A DNA stretch of 64,000 nt from Dawidia cretensis (lineage in GTDB: Bacteria > Bacteroidota > Bacteroidia > Cytophagales > Cyclobacteriaceae). The stretch lies in contig NZ_JAHESE010000012.1 in the NCBI RefSeq assembly GCF_018598175.1, forward strand, positions 62,001 to 126,000. The letters are read 5' to 3'. The position numbers and the translations under genes are program-made. Positions 1-8,322 of the stretch are shown here, one piece after another. Position 1 is the first letter of the stretch, and each line of letters opens with the position of its first letter. Below the pieces are notes generated by a model. That model made no database searches. It saw nothing but the letters and a program-made list of their open reading frames with translations, and was not told where the DNA came from.

Positions 1-240
1 CATGGGTGGGCACGTCGTCGACGTATGAATGTCCTGGCCGCTGATCTTGCCATACAGGTTTACACGATACATGTGGTCCGCCCGGGCATGAAAGCGGTCG
101 TAGCTCAGCTCATCTGAGATATACAGGAAAATGAGCATACAAGCCGTAATGCCCGTTGTCATGCCAAAGATGTTGATCGCGGAAAAGAACTTGTGTTTGT
201 TCATGTTCCGGATCGCCACCAGGAAGTAGTTTCTAAACAT
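1..240 (-). CDS. FtsX-family ABC transporter permease, N-terminal part (runs off the left edge)
   Basis: The first 80 codons are visible, starting at the ATG whose first base is 240. The peptide begins MFRNYFLVAIRNMNKHKFFS and continues into a hydrophobic segment (about residues 20-45) and the start of a MacB-type periplasmic domain (ISDELSYDRFHAR). This matches the N-terminus of the neighbouring full-length permease, so it is a second permease of the same export operon, 77 bp downstream of it. Only the N-terminus is seen, so completeness cannot be judged. Such permeases act in the inner membrane with a LolD/MacB-type ATPase; the substrate is unknown. Confidence 0.85.
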   Translation of the reverse strand, partial: MFRNYFLVAIRNMNKHKFFSAINIFGMTTGITACMLIFLYISDELSYDRFHARADHMYRVNLYGKISGQDIHTSTTCPPM

Positions 241-317
241 ACGGTTATGAAATTAAGATCGTGTTTTCTTTATCTGACGCCATTCCCTACCCTCATGTTA
301 CCGAATACGTTGTTTTT

Positions 318-2693
318 TTATTCATCACGCAGTGTCGACACGGGGTTCATGGATGCAGCGCTGAATACTTTATAGCCAATGGCCAACGTCGACAGCATAA
401 ACATGACTACAACAGAAATAAGGAATGTATATGAACCTGCGGGCAGGTAATATTTCCAAATGCTTGACATGAGCATGTCGACGAGAAACGCACCCATCAG
501 GCAGCCCGCCACCGACGCTATTACCAGAATAATGATAAACTCGGTATTGATAATACGTGCGATGTTGCCGATCGAAGCACCGAGCACTTTGCGCACGCCG
601 ATCTCCTTCATTTTGCGAATGATGTTCAACGACACCAGGGTAAAAAGCCCGGTCACGGAAAGTCCCATGGCCACGAGGCCAAGGAAGGCAAACATCTTGA
701 CGATGTTGTCATTTACCGTTAACGACTCTTTCATCTCCTCGTTCAGGTAGCGGCCGGTATATAGGCGGTTTGGAAATATCTGTTTCCATTCCTGTTCCAT
801 CGACGCGTTAACGGCAATCAGCTTCTCGACCGGAGCGCTCACGATAACGTGTGTATAGTTTTCTGGCGCCGTGTAGCGGATCATCATCGGCTGCGCTTTG
901 TCCCAAAGGCCTGCCGTGTAGACGTTTTTAGCAACGCCCACGACGTATAGTTTTACGGTGTCGTGCCAGAGTATTTCTTTGCCCAGTGCTTTGTTCCACG
1001 AAAAGGTTTTAGCAAATTCTTCGGTAATGATGACCGACTCCCGGCGATCGGTCTCGGAGTCTTTTTGGAAATCACGTCCTTCCAGGAGTGTCAGCCCCAT
1101 GGCTTGTAGATAGCCATCGCCTACATCAATAATATCGACCTCATATTCACGCGACTCATGTTTCACCGGGTCGCTATAGCGCGATGAGAAGACACTGTGT
1201 TTCGAACCGGCGATTGCTTGAATATCTTTGTTTCGCGCAATGGCATGGTGGAACGTTTCATACTCCTGCCCATTGCTGACATATACGATCATGACACCCT
1301 GTTGGTCAAAGCCCAGGTCGAAGTCACGTTGATAGCGCGAGTTTTCATAGAAGGCGAACGAGCCGATGATCGCCAGTAGCGAGATAGCATACTGCAGGCA
1401 CAGCAGAATGCGTGTAAAGAAGTTTGTCCCCCCTAACTTCTGCTTTCCCTTCAGAATACCGACGGGCTCAAATTTGCTGATGTAAAAGGCGGGATAGCTG
1501 CCTGACAGCAGTCCGGTAAAGAACAGGACGCCGATCATAAAAAGCAGGAAGCCGGGTGCATCGAGGTAGTGCGAAGTAAGCTTCATGTCCGTCCACAGCG
1601 AATTCCACGCTGACAATAGCACCTCTCCCAGCACCATGCCAATGACAAGCGCCAGGAAGCAGATGAACAGGGTCTCGCCAATGAATTGCATAATCAGCTG
1701 TGCGCGCATACTGCCCATCACTTTACGGATGCCAATCTCTTTCAGCCGCCGTGACGATATCGCGATGGATGTATTCGTCATGTTAAAGCAGGCAATCAGC
1801 AAGATCAGTACCGCCATGATAGTAGGTGTAATGACTGCCGCGCGGGGGTTGGAATTTTGGAGCGTGTCCGACCACCGCTCATTGCTCTCATCACGTTGCG
1901 CCATCCCTTCAAAAGGATCGAGCACATATTCTGTGATCTGAAAATCTTCGCGGACTTTGTTGTTATTCTCCCGGTATGGCTGTAGTTGCTGATGTACAAT
2001 ACTGGTGCGTGAGGGGTCTTTGATCTGCACAAATAAGACTGTATTATAACGCCAGTCGTTTTCGGTTCGATCGTTGGCGTCATCGAAGAAGTTGTCGTAG
2101 TGCATATACGACTGTGCTTGAAAACTCGAGTTCTGCGGTTGCTTCCGGAAGACACCTCCTACTGTAAATTCTTTTAGCTGCTCTCTCACTACCTGGGTAA
2201 GCTGACGGCCTACGACATCCGTGCTGCCAAAAAGCGTTTTCGCCATCTCGTCGCTGATCAGCACCGTTGATTTATCTTTTACCGCGTCGGCCTTGCCATA
2301 GATAAAATCAAACGAGAACATAGTAAAGAAATCGGGATCGACATAGCGTACCTGCCCCGGAAAAAGATTGTCTCCAATCTTGAAGTTTGTCCATGAGCGA
2401 TTGAGACGCGTAACGTGATCTGCATCCGCTATATTTTGTCGAACGGCATTGGCCAGTGGAATGCTGACTACCGTGTGTAACTCCGTCGTGCCGTCAAACG
2501 TCCGGAGTGGACTAATACGATAGATTTCTCCCCGGTGTTCATGATTCTTGTTAAATGACTGATCGTACTCCCAGTTAAAATAGGCTACAATACAACAGCC
2601 TATGCCTATGGCGAGCCCGAAGATATTGACGAAGATAAAGAACTTGTTCTTCATCATACTCCGCAGGGTGATGAGCAGGTAATTTTTGATCAT
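318..2693 (-). CDS. FtsX-family ABC transporter permease (MacB-like)
   Basis: A 791-residue inner-membrane permease. The start is taken at MIKNYLLITLRSMMKNKFF, which matches the usual N-terminus of this family; the frame stays open 45 codons further upstream but that stretch is not protein-like. Order: TM helix near residues 20-40, MacB_PCD periplasmic domain, an FtsX domain with three helices around 285-420 (contains RRLKEIGIRKVMGS), a second periplasmic domain, and a C-terminal FtsX domain from about 670 (contains KMKEIGVRKVLGAS). This duplicated layout is the standard form of Bacteroidota MacB-like permeases that work by mechanotransmission. It follows the ATPase and adaptor genes on the same strand. 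Substrate not predictable; often peptides, antibiotics or lipoproteins in this family. Confidence 0.92.
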   Translation of the reverse strand: MIKNYLLITLRSMMKNKFFIFVNIFGLAIGIGCCIVAYFNWEYDQSFNKNHEHRGEIYRISPLRTFDGTTELHTVVSIPLANAVRQNIADADHVTRLNRSWTNFKIGDNLFPGQVRYVDPDFFTMFSFDFIYGKADAVKDKSTVLISDEMAKTLFGSTDVVGRQLTQVVREQLKEFTVGGVFRKQPQNSSFQAQSYMHYDNFFDDANDRTENDWRYNTVLFVQIKDPSRTSIVHQQLQPYRENNNKVREDFQITEYVLDPFEGMAQRDESNERWSDTLQNSNPRAAVITPTIMAVLILLIACFNMTNTSIAISSRRLKEIGIRKVMGSMRAQLIMQFIGETLFICFLALVIGMVLGEVLLSAWNSLWTDMKLTSHYLDAPGFLLFMIGVLFFTGLLSGSYPAFYISKFEPVGILKGKQKLGGTNFFTRILLCLQYAISLLAIIGSFAFYENSRYQRDFDLGFDQQGVMIVYVSNGQEYETFHHAIARNKDIQAIAGSKHSVFSSRYSDPVKHESREYEVDIIDVGDGYLQAMGLTLLEGRDFQKDSETDRRESVIITEEFAKTFSWNKALGKEILWHDTVKLYVVGVAKNVYTAGLWDKAQPMMIRYTAPENYTHVIVSAPVEKLIAVNASMEQEWKQIFPNRLYTGRYLNEEMKESLTVNDNIVKMFAFLGLVAMGLSVTGLFTLVSLNIIRKMKEIGVRKVLGASIGNIARIINTEFIIILVIASVAGCLMGAFLVDMLMSSIWKYYLPAGSYTFLISVVVMFMLSTLAIGYKVFSAASMNPVSTLRDE

Positions 2694-2849
2694 AATAGTG
2701 GGGTGTTTTACGGTATTTGCTTTTCTAAGACTCCCGCTCCCTATCTGGGTTGCATGCCGCGGGAATAATATACTCACCTGCATGATCCCTCTACCGCTGC
2801 GCCATAGGCATAACGATCCCAACCACATGTTTATGTCGGTGGGTCAGTA

Positions 2850-2877
2850 ATAGCACCGCCCGGTGGGGCAGTGCTAT
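2850..2877. other. Intergenic hairpin between ATPase and permease genes
   Basis: Arms ATAGCAC (2850-2856) and GTGCTAT (2871-2877) enclose a second stem GCCC/GGGC with a four-base loop. No T-run follows on the minus strand, so it is more likely an mRNA processing or stability element inside the export operon than a terminator. Confidence 0.4.
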
Positions 2878-2890
2878 GGTATGTTATCCA

Positions 2891-3580
2891 TTAGATATGG
2901 AAGTGCTCTTTGATGTTCTCTGTTACGACCTTACCGTCGAACAGGTTGATGATGCGGTGTGCATAGTTCGCATCGTACGGCGAGTGGGTCACCATCACGA
3001 TCGTTGTTCCTTCTTCGTTCAGCTGTGACAACAGTTTCATTACTTCTTCGCCGTTGGCAGAGTCCAGGTTACCAGTCGGTTCATCGGCGAGGATTACTCT
3101 GGGTTTTGCTACAATCGCGCGGGAGATAGCCACACGCTGCTGTTGACCACCCGACAGTTGTTGCGGGAAGTGGTTGCGGCGGTGCATAATGTTCATACGT
3201 TCCAGTACCTCCTCTACGCGTTGTTTGCGTTCAGATGACGGTACCTTCATGTACAACAGTGGCAGCTCAACGTTTTCGAATACGGTCAGCTCGTCGATCA
3301 GGTTGAAGCTCTGGAACACAAAGCCGATCGAGCCTTTGCGAAGCTGTGCACGCTGGCGTTCAGAATACCTGGCCACTTCGTGCTCGCCAAAATGATACTC
3401 TCCTCCGGAAGGATTGTCCAGCAGACCGAGGATGTTGAGCAACGTCGATTTCCCACAACCGGAAGGACCCATGATGGCAACGAATTCGCCCTCTTTGATT
3501 TCCAGGTTAATGCTGTTCAACGCGGTAGTTTCCACTTCTTCTGTGGTGTAAACTTTTTCAAGGTTCTTGAGTTTAATCAT
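2891..3580 (-). CDS. ABC transporter ATP-binding protein (LolD/MacB type)
   Basis: A 229-residue ATPase that powers the adjacent FtsX permeases. Visible motifs: Walker A GPSGCGKST at 38-46, Q-loop around 90 (FVFQSFNLIDELT), signature LSGGQQQR at 142-148, Walker B VILADEP at 162-168, D-loop NLDS at 171-174 and the switch histidine at 199 (MVTHS). Length is normal for LolD/MacB-type ATPases. It sits between the adaptor gene (104 bp upstream) and the first permease (197 bp downstream), all on the minus strand, so it is the central gene of a tripartite export operon. No outer-membrane TolC partner is visible in the window. The family and role are certain; the substrate is not. Confidence 0.96.
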   Translation of the reverse strand: MIKLKNLEKVYTTEEVETTALNSINLEIKEGEFVAIMGPSGCGKSTLLNILGLLDNPSGGEYHFGEHEVARYSERQRAQLRKGSIGFVFQSFNLIDELTVFENVELPLLYMKVPSSERKQRVEEVLERMNIMHRRNHFPQQLSGGQQQRVAISRAIVAKPRVILADEPTGNLDSANGEEVMKLLSQLNEEGTTIVMVTHSPYDANYAHRIINLFDGKVVTENIKEHFHI

Positions 3581-3684
3581 GGCTAGGAGATTTTCAGGAT
3601 TATATTGTAAGATGCAGAATTGACTGTATGGGTTGCATGCTGTTGCATGTATACTTCAATTATTTTTAATGGTTACGCTTTTTG

Positions 3685-4932
3685 TTAGTTCAGTAACAAT
3701 ACCTCGTTGTCGCCAAAGTTCTCGTACGACGAGGTAATTACCCGGTCACCCGGCTTCAACCCCTCCAGCACCTCGTAATTCTCGGTATTCTTGCGGCCCA
3801 GCTTGATGTCGCGGCGTACGGCCTGATCCTCGCCGTCGAGTACAAACACCCAGTTGCCGCCTGTATCTTTGTAGAATCCGCCCACCGGCAACAGCAGCTG
3901 CTCGGATGACTGACCCAGCTCGATGCGCAGACGCAGGGACTGGCCACGGCGGATGCCCGGAGGCGTGTCGGCGGTAAAATGCATGTCTACTTCAAACCGG
4001 CCTGCGGTTACGCCCGGATACACATAGGTGATTTCCAGCGCGTAGTCTTTGTTGTTGAACGAGGTGGTAGCCTTCAGCCCGGTCATAATACGGGGCAGGT
4101 ACAGTTCGTCGATGGGCACCCGTACTTTGTAGCTTCCCAGGATGTCGACCTGGCCCAGGCGCTGACCTGGTGTTACGTTCTGACCTGCATCGAGCTGCGG
4201 CCGTGACAGTTGCCCGTCGATCGGGGCGCGGATCACCAGGTTGTCCAGGATCTTGCCTACACCTTCCAGATTTTGGCTCATGCGGTTCTCGGCAATCTTG
4301 ATCTCCCGTAGCTGACGAATCCGGTCTACAGAGTCGGACCGGTATACCTCGTAGGTAATGCGACGGCGCTCGAGATTGTACCGATAGTCGGCCTCTGTTT
4401 TTTCAAATGCCTGCTTGGAGATTAGCTTTTTCTCAAACAGCTGTTTTTCACGGTTGTACTGGGGCGCCAGCACCGCCAGCATATTATCGATCAATGCCAG
4501 GGTTTGGCGTTGCTCCAGGTCATTTCGGGTAATGCCCAGGCGGGTATCGCGGTTACGGTTGATGCTTTCGCTCAGCTGTGCCTCCTGTCCTAATACCGAC
4601 AACTCGGTGTTCAGGTTGCTCAACTCGAGGATTACGTCGCCGGCTTTCAGCATGGCGCCGCTTTCGGCCACCACACGTTTGATGGTTCCGCCTTCGACTG
4701 CATCGAGGTACACCGTGCGGCTCGGCTCTACAGTACCGGTTTGCGGAATGAACTCCTGGAATACCCCACGTTGTACGTTGGAGATCGTTATCTTATCTTT
4801 TTCCACCTTTACGCGTGAGCGCCGGTCTGCAAAAATGAACTGGTACCCAATGAACAATACGAAAACAGCGATGCCGCCGTAGGTCCCGATACGTTTCAAC
4901 GTCCATTTTTTCTTGACAATCTTTTTATCCAT
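3685..4932 (-). CDS. HlyD/MacA-family periplasmic adaptor subunit
   Basis: A 415-residue membrane-fusion protein that would connect the ABC permeases to an outer-membrane channel. It has a basic N-terminus, one TM helix at about 15-34, a split lipoyl-like domain (VYLDAVEGGTIKRV near 80 and IRAPIDGQLSRP near 245), an alpha-helical hairpin between them (about 115-220), then beta-barrel and C-terminal domains (GLKPGDRVITSS). First gene of the export operon. The start at 4932 lies about 35 nt downstream of the predicted start point of the sigma-54 promoter. In Bacteroidota such adaptors often precede a LolD-like ATPase and several FtsX permeases, exactly as here. Confidence 0.93.
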   Translation of the reverse strand: MDKKIVKKKWTLKRIGTYGGIAVFVLFIGYQFIFADRRSRVKVEKDKITISNVQRGVFQEFIPQTGTVEPSRTVYLDAVEGGTIKRVVAESGAMLKAGDVILELSNLNTELSVLGQEAQLSESINRNRDTRLGITRNDLEQRQTLALIDNMLAVLAPQYNREKQLFEKKLISKQAFEKTEADYRYNLERRRITYEVYRSDSVDRIRQLREIKIAENRMSQNLEGVGKILDNLVIRAPIDGQLSRPQLDAGQNVTPGQRLGQVDILGSYKVRVPIDELYLPRIMTGLKATTSFNNKDYALEITYVYPGVTAGRFEVDMHFTADTPPGIRRGQSLRLRIELGQSSEQLLLPVGGFYKDTGGNWVFVLDGEDQAVRRDIKLGRKNTENYEVLEGLKPGDRVITSSYENFGDNEVLLLN

Positions 4933-4977
4933 GCTGATTCAGTTATGGCTGCCCGTGGGCAACGTTATTTGCCTAAA

Positions 4978-4994
4978 GCCAACAAGCGTGCCAA
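4978..4994 (-). promoter_or_regulatory. Sigma-54 (-24/-12) promoter of the export operon
   Basis: On the minus strand the sequence TTGGCACGcttgTTGGC matches the sigma-54 consensus YTGGCACGrnnnTTGCw: all eight bases of the -24 element, and TTG of the -12 element at the right spacing; only the final C of the -12 GC pair is changed. The start point should lie near 4966, about 34 nt before the adaptor gene ATG. The 310-bp spacer to the divergent response regulator (4933-5242) also holds the 16-bp palindrome at 5046-5061. The encoded regulator is a sigma-54 activator, which makes this site much more credible. Confidence 0.75.
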
Positions 4995-5045
4995 GCGCCA
5001 GAAACCCAAATTAACCCGTTTTCCAGGTAGTTTACGCGATATTCA

Positions 5046-5061
5046 CGTTCACATGTGAACG
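5046..5061. promoter_or_regulatory. 16-bp perfect palindrome, candidate enhancer site for the sigma-54 regulator
   Basis: CGTTCACATGTGAACG is its own reverse complement. A shorter related inverted repeat, GTTCCGAAC, follows at about 5072-5080. Both are upstream of the sigma-54 promoter (55-105 bp away), where NtrC-type activators bind through a Fis-type helix-turn-helix. Assigning it to the adjacent regulator is inference from position and symmetry. Confidence 0.5.
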
Positions 5062-5242
5062 GGTGTGTCCGGTTCCGAACGTCCGGATAATTATCAAAAA
5101 GGCCCAGAAGCACGTTTTTGGCGCATTTAGAGGCTGTACCAATTCCGGTACAGCCTTTGTTCGTTCCCGGACGTCCACCGTCCTGCCCGGCCGTTATCGG
5201 CTGTGCGAAAGGGTAGACTTAAACCAACTTGTTATTCGCACC

Positions 5243-6634
5243 ATGGCTGAAAATAAACACGGAAAGATTCTGATCGTTGACGACAACGAAGACCTTTTAA
5301 AGGCAGCAAAAATGTACCTCAAGCGGCAGTTCGCGCAGGTTGACATTGAAAAGAACCCGGAAGCGATTCCCGCGCTGATGGGCAACGAAGACTATGACGT
5401 GATCCTGCTGGATATGAACTTTACCAAGGACGTGAGCAGCGGCAGCGAAGGCTATTATTGGCTGGAACGCATCCTGCAGATCGACCCGTCGTCTGTTGTC
5501 GTGTTGATCACGGCATACGGTGACATCCAGATGGCGGTGAAAGCCATCAAGGCCGGGGCCACCGACTTTGTACTAAAGCCATGGGAAAATGAAAAGCTGC
5601 TGGCCACGTTATTTTCTGCCATGCGGCTGCGCGAATCGCGCGACGTGATTGAAACGCTCAAGTTTAAGAACCAGGAAATCAACCAGGAGATCAATGACCG
5701 CTTCAGCGAGATCATCGGCCAGAGCTCGGCTATGCAGAAGATCTTCCAAACTATAGACCGGGTGGCGCGTACGGATGCGAACGTTTTAATCCTCGGTGAA
5801 AACGGTACGGGTAAAGAAGTGATGGCCCGCGCCATCCACCGGAACTCGGCACGACAACACGAGAATTTTGTGGCGGTAGACCTGGGCTCTATTACCGAGA
5901 CGCTGTTTGAAAGCGAGCTGTTCGGTCATAAGAAGGGCTCCTTTACGGACGCTAAAGAAGATCGTGCCGGCCGCTTTGAGCTGGCCAATAACGGCACTTT
6001 GTTCCTGGACGAGATTGGCAACCTGTCCATGCCTCTACAGGCCAAACTGCTGACGGTGCTGCAAAACCGAAAGGTAAGCCGTGTGGGCTCCAATAAGGAA
6101 ACGCCCATTAACATACGCCTGATCTGCGCCACCAACATGCCCCTGTACGAGATGGTAAAGGAAAACCGCTTCCGTCAGGACTTACTGTACCGTATCAATA
6201 CGATCGAAGTGGAGGTGCCTTCGCTCCGCGATCGTTTTGAGGACATCCCCCTGCTGGCAAACCACTTCCTGAAGCACTACGCGGCCAAGTACGAAAAGAG
6301 CCTGACCAAGATCAGCGAAGCGGCCATGACGCGCATGCACAAACATCACTGGCCGGGCAACATCCGCGAGTTGCAACATTCCATCGAGCGGGCCGTCATT
6401 TTGAGCAATAGCAGTGTGCTCCAACCCGAAGATTTTAACTTTTCCTCCAATGGCGGGGGCAGCGGCAAGGAGGACAGCCAGCTGAGTCTGGAGCAATACA
6501 ACCTGGAAGAGGTCGAAAAACTGTTGATCCGCAAGGTGCTGAAGAAATACAACGGCAACATTACCCAGGCGGCTACCGAGTTGGGCCTGACGCGGTCGTC
6601 GTTATACCGCCGCTTAGAGAAATACGGGTTGTGA
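5243..6634 (+). CDS. NtrC-family sigma-54-dependent response regulator
   Basis: A 463-residue transcription activator. Start chosen at MAENKHGKILIVDDNEDLLK, the normal beginning of a receiver domain; the frame is open 60 codons upstream but that part is not conserved-looking. Receiver domain 1-125 with acidic pair D13/D14, phospho-acceptor D57 and K112. AAA+ domain about 153-390 with Walker A GENGTGKE (185-192), sigma-54 contact loop GSFTDA (232-237, a variant of GAFTGA), Walker B GTLFLDE (251-257). C-terminal Fis-type helix-turn-helix at about 425-463. Divergent from the export operon and 52 bp upstream of its kinase. It probably activates the sigma-54 promoter of the exporter in response to a membrane signal. 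Confidence 0.95.
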   Translation: MAENKHGKILIVDDNEDLLKAAKMYLKRQFAQVDIEKNPEAIPALMGNEDYDVILLDMNFTKDVSSGSEGYYWLERILQIDPSSVVVLITAYGDIQMAVKAIKAGATDFVLKPWENEKLLATLFSAMRLRESRDVIETLKFKNQEINQEINDRFSEIIGQSSAMQKIFQTIDRVARTDANVLILGENGTGKEVMARAIHRNSARQHENFVAVDLGSITETLFESELFGHKKGSFTDAKEDRAGRFELANNGTLFLDEIGNLSMPLQAKLLTVLQNRKVSRVGSNKETPINIRLICATNMPLYEMVKENRFRQDLLYRINTIEVEVPSLRDRFEDIPLLANHFLKHYAAKYEKSLTKISEAAMTRMHKHHWPGNIRELQHSIERAVILSNSSVLQPEDFNFSSNGGGSGKEDSQLSLEQYNLEEVEKLLIRKVLKKYNGNITQAATELGLTRSSLYRRLEKYGL

Positions 6635-6686
6635 TCGGCAAATCCATTACCTTCGTAGTGAATGTTGGAATGCTGAACCGCGCACT

Positions 6687-8039
6687 TTGAACTTAGGATT
6701 TAAAGATTTCCGTACCCGCGTCATCCTGCGGGTAATCTTACTGGGTTGTACCATGGGCTTGTTTATGTTCATGGTAGTACGACCTAATATGCTGTTTGCT
6801 GCCATGCTCATGGCCCTGATCGTCGTGCTGCAGCTCGTGGAGATCTTTCGGTTTGTCAGCCAAACCAACCGGAAGCTTACGCGTTTTCTGGAATCGGTGC
6901 GCTACTCAGACTTTATCTCGGGGTTTGCTTCCGACAATAAACTTGGCAAGAGCTTTAAGGACCTGAACCTGGCCTTTAACGAAGTGCTCGAAGCCTTTCG
7001 CAAGGCGCGGTCTGAGAAAGAAGAGCACTGGCAATACCTCAACACGGTTGTACAACAAGTGCGTACGGGTATTCTTTCTTTTGATACCGAAGGCAATGTG
7101 CAACTTGTCAATGCCAACGCAAAAAAGTTTTTGGGTATTACCAACATCAAAAACCTGCGCGAGCTGATCGACATTAACCCGGGCCTCTACCATGCCATTC
7201 ACAGCGCAGAGTCCGGCAAAAGCGAGCTATACAAAGGCAGCAACGAACTTTACCTGACCGTGCAGGCCACCGAGCTGCGCATTCGCGGCACAGACATTAA
7301 GCTGGTCACCCTGCAGAACATCCAGCCTGAATTACAGAAGCAAGAGCTCGAAGCCTGGCAAAACCTGACGAAGGTGCTACGCCACGAGATCATGAATTCC
7401 ATCACGCCCATCTCGTCGCTCACCTCTACCCTGAGCGATATACTCGATCACGAAATGGAAGCGCGCGACGGCCACTATGTACTAAACGAAGAAGGTGCGG
7501 ACGACCTGCGCGAAGGGCTGAGCACGATTGCCAACCGCAGCAAAGGCCTGATCAAATTCATCGACGCTTACCGCGAATATACCTCGCTGCCGAAACCGAA
7601 GCTGGTCACGGTACGACTGAGAGAATTGCTGGACCATGTGTCGCAGCTCATGAAGACCGAGCTTCGAAAAACGCAGATACAGTTCGAATGTACCTGCGAC
7701 TCGGAATACCTCACCATACAAGCCGACGTGGAAATGATCGAGCAGGTATTGATCAACCTGCTCAAGAACGCGATCGAAGCGCTGTGCGAAACCGAAAATC
7801 CCCGGTTGAGCCTGAAAGGATATTATGCTGAAAATGCCATCAAGATCGAGGTGATCGACAACGGCGCAGGCATCATTCCGGAAGCGTTGGAGCGCATCTT
7901 TGTGCCATTTTATACCACCAAGCGTACAGGCTCGGGCATCGGCCTGAGTTTATCGCGCCAGATCATGCAAATGCACAACGGCTCGATCACCGCCGAGTCC
8001 GAACCTGACGTACAAACAATTTTTACGCTGAAGTTCTGA
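6687..8039 (+). CDS. Membrane sensor histidine kinase, NtrB-like
   Basis: A 450-residue kinase, cognate partner of the regulator just upstream. Start is a TTG codon at 6687; no in-frame ATG lies before the first hydrophobic segment. Two TM helices at about 12-31 and 36-53 with almost no loop between them, so sensing is probably within the membrane or cytoplasmic. A PAS-like region follows at 110-215 (GILSFDTEGNVQLVNANAK), then the phospho-acceptor H233 (LRHEIMNSITPISSL), the N-box with N361, the G1 box DNGAGI at 391-396 and the G2 box GSGIGLSLS at 415-423. The absence of a periplasmic sensor domain is typical of kinases that monitor envelope stress. Confidence 0.93.
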   Translation: MNLGFKDFRTRVILRVILLGCTMGLFMFMVVRPNMLFAAMLMALIVVLQLVEIFRFVSQTNRKLTRFLESVRYSDFISGFASDNKLGKSFKDLNLAFNEVLEAFRKARSEKEEHWQYLNTVVQQVRTGILSFDTEGNVQLVNANAKKFLGITNIKNLRELIDINPGLYHAIHSAESGKSELYKGSNELYLTVQATELRIRGTDIKLVTLQNIQPELQKQELEAWQNLTKVLRHEIMNSITPISSLTSTLSDILDHEMEARDGHYVLNEEGADDLREGLSTIANRSKGLIKFIDAYREYTSLPKPKLVTVRLRELLDHVSQLMKTELRKTQIQFECTCDSEYLTIQADVEMIEQVLINLLKNAIEALCETENPRLSLKGYYAENAIKIEVIDNGAGIIPEALERIFVPFYTTKRTGSGIGLSLSRQIMQMHNGSITAESEPDVQTIFTLKF

Positions 8040-8095
8040 TTTCTGGTTTGCTCAAGCCGTTTTGATTTTTAGCAGTGTCAGCCCGGAGACTGATG

Positions 8096-8278
8096 TTATT
8101 TTCCTTTCATGTTCTTAACAAGAAAGTAAACAGACATTATAAAGGTCAATATATAGACAATCGCTAATGCCGGTTTTTCGAATTTGAAATGCTCAAAATC
8201 GAATTGTTTAAATATGGTCCATCCTAAAACGATTGCTACGATTCCGAATGGAAGTGCTTGTCCTCTTTTACTGCTCAC
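8096..8278 (-). CDS. Small membrane protein, unknown function
   Basis: A 60-residue protein with two likely TM helices (about 11-25 and 36-54), a basic N-terminus and a basic C-terminus (KNMKGK). It lies alone between the kinase gene and the GH2 gene, 45 bp before the GH2 stop codon. No family recognised. Composition (aromatic and Ile/Val-rich, charges only at the ends) looks like a real membrane protein rather than a chance frame, and the local DNA is more AT-rich than its neighbours. Moderate confidence that it is a gene. Confidence 0.5.
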   Translation of the reverse strand: MSSKRGQALPFGIVAIVLGWTIFKQFDFEHFKFEKPALAIVYILTFIMSVYFLVKNMKGK

Positions 8279-8322
8279 GCGTTTTAACTGTTTAATTATG
8301 CCCTGAACTTACGGATCAGTTT

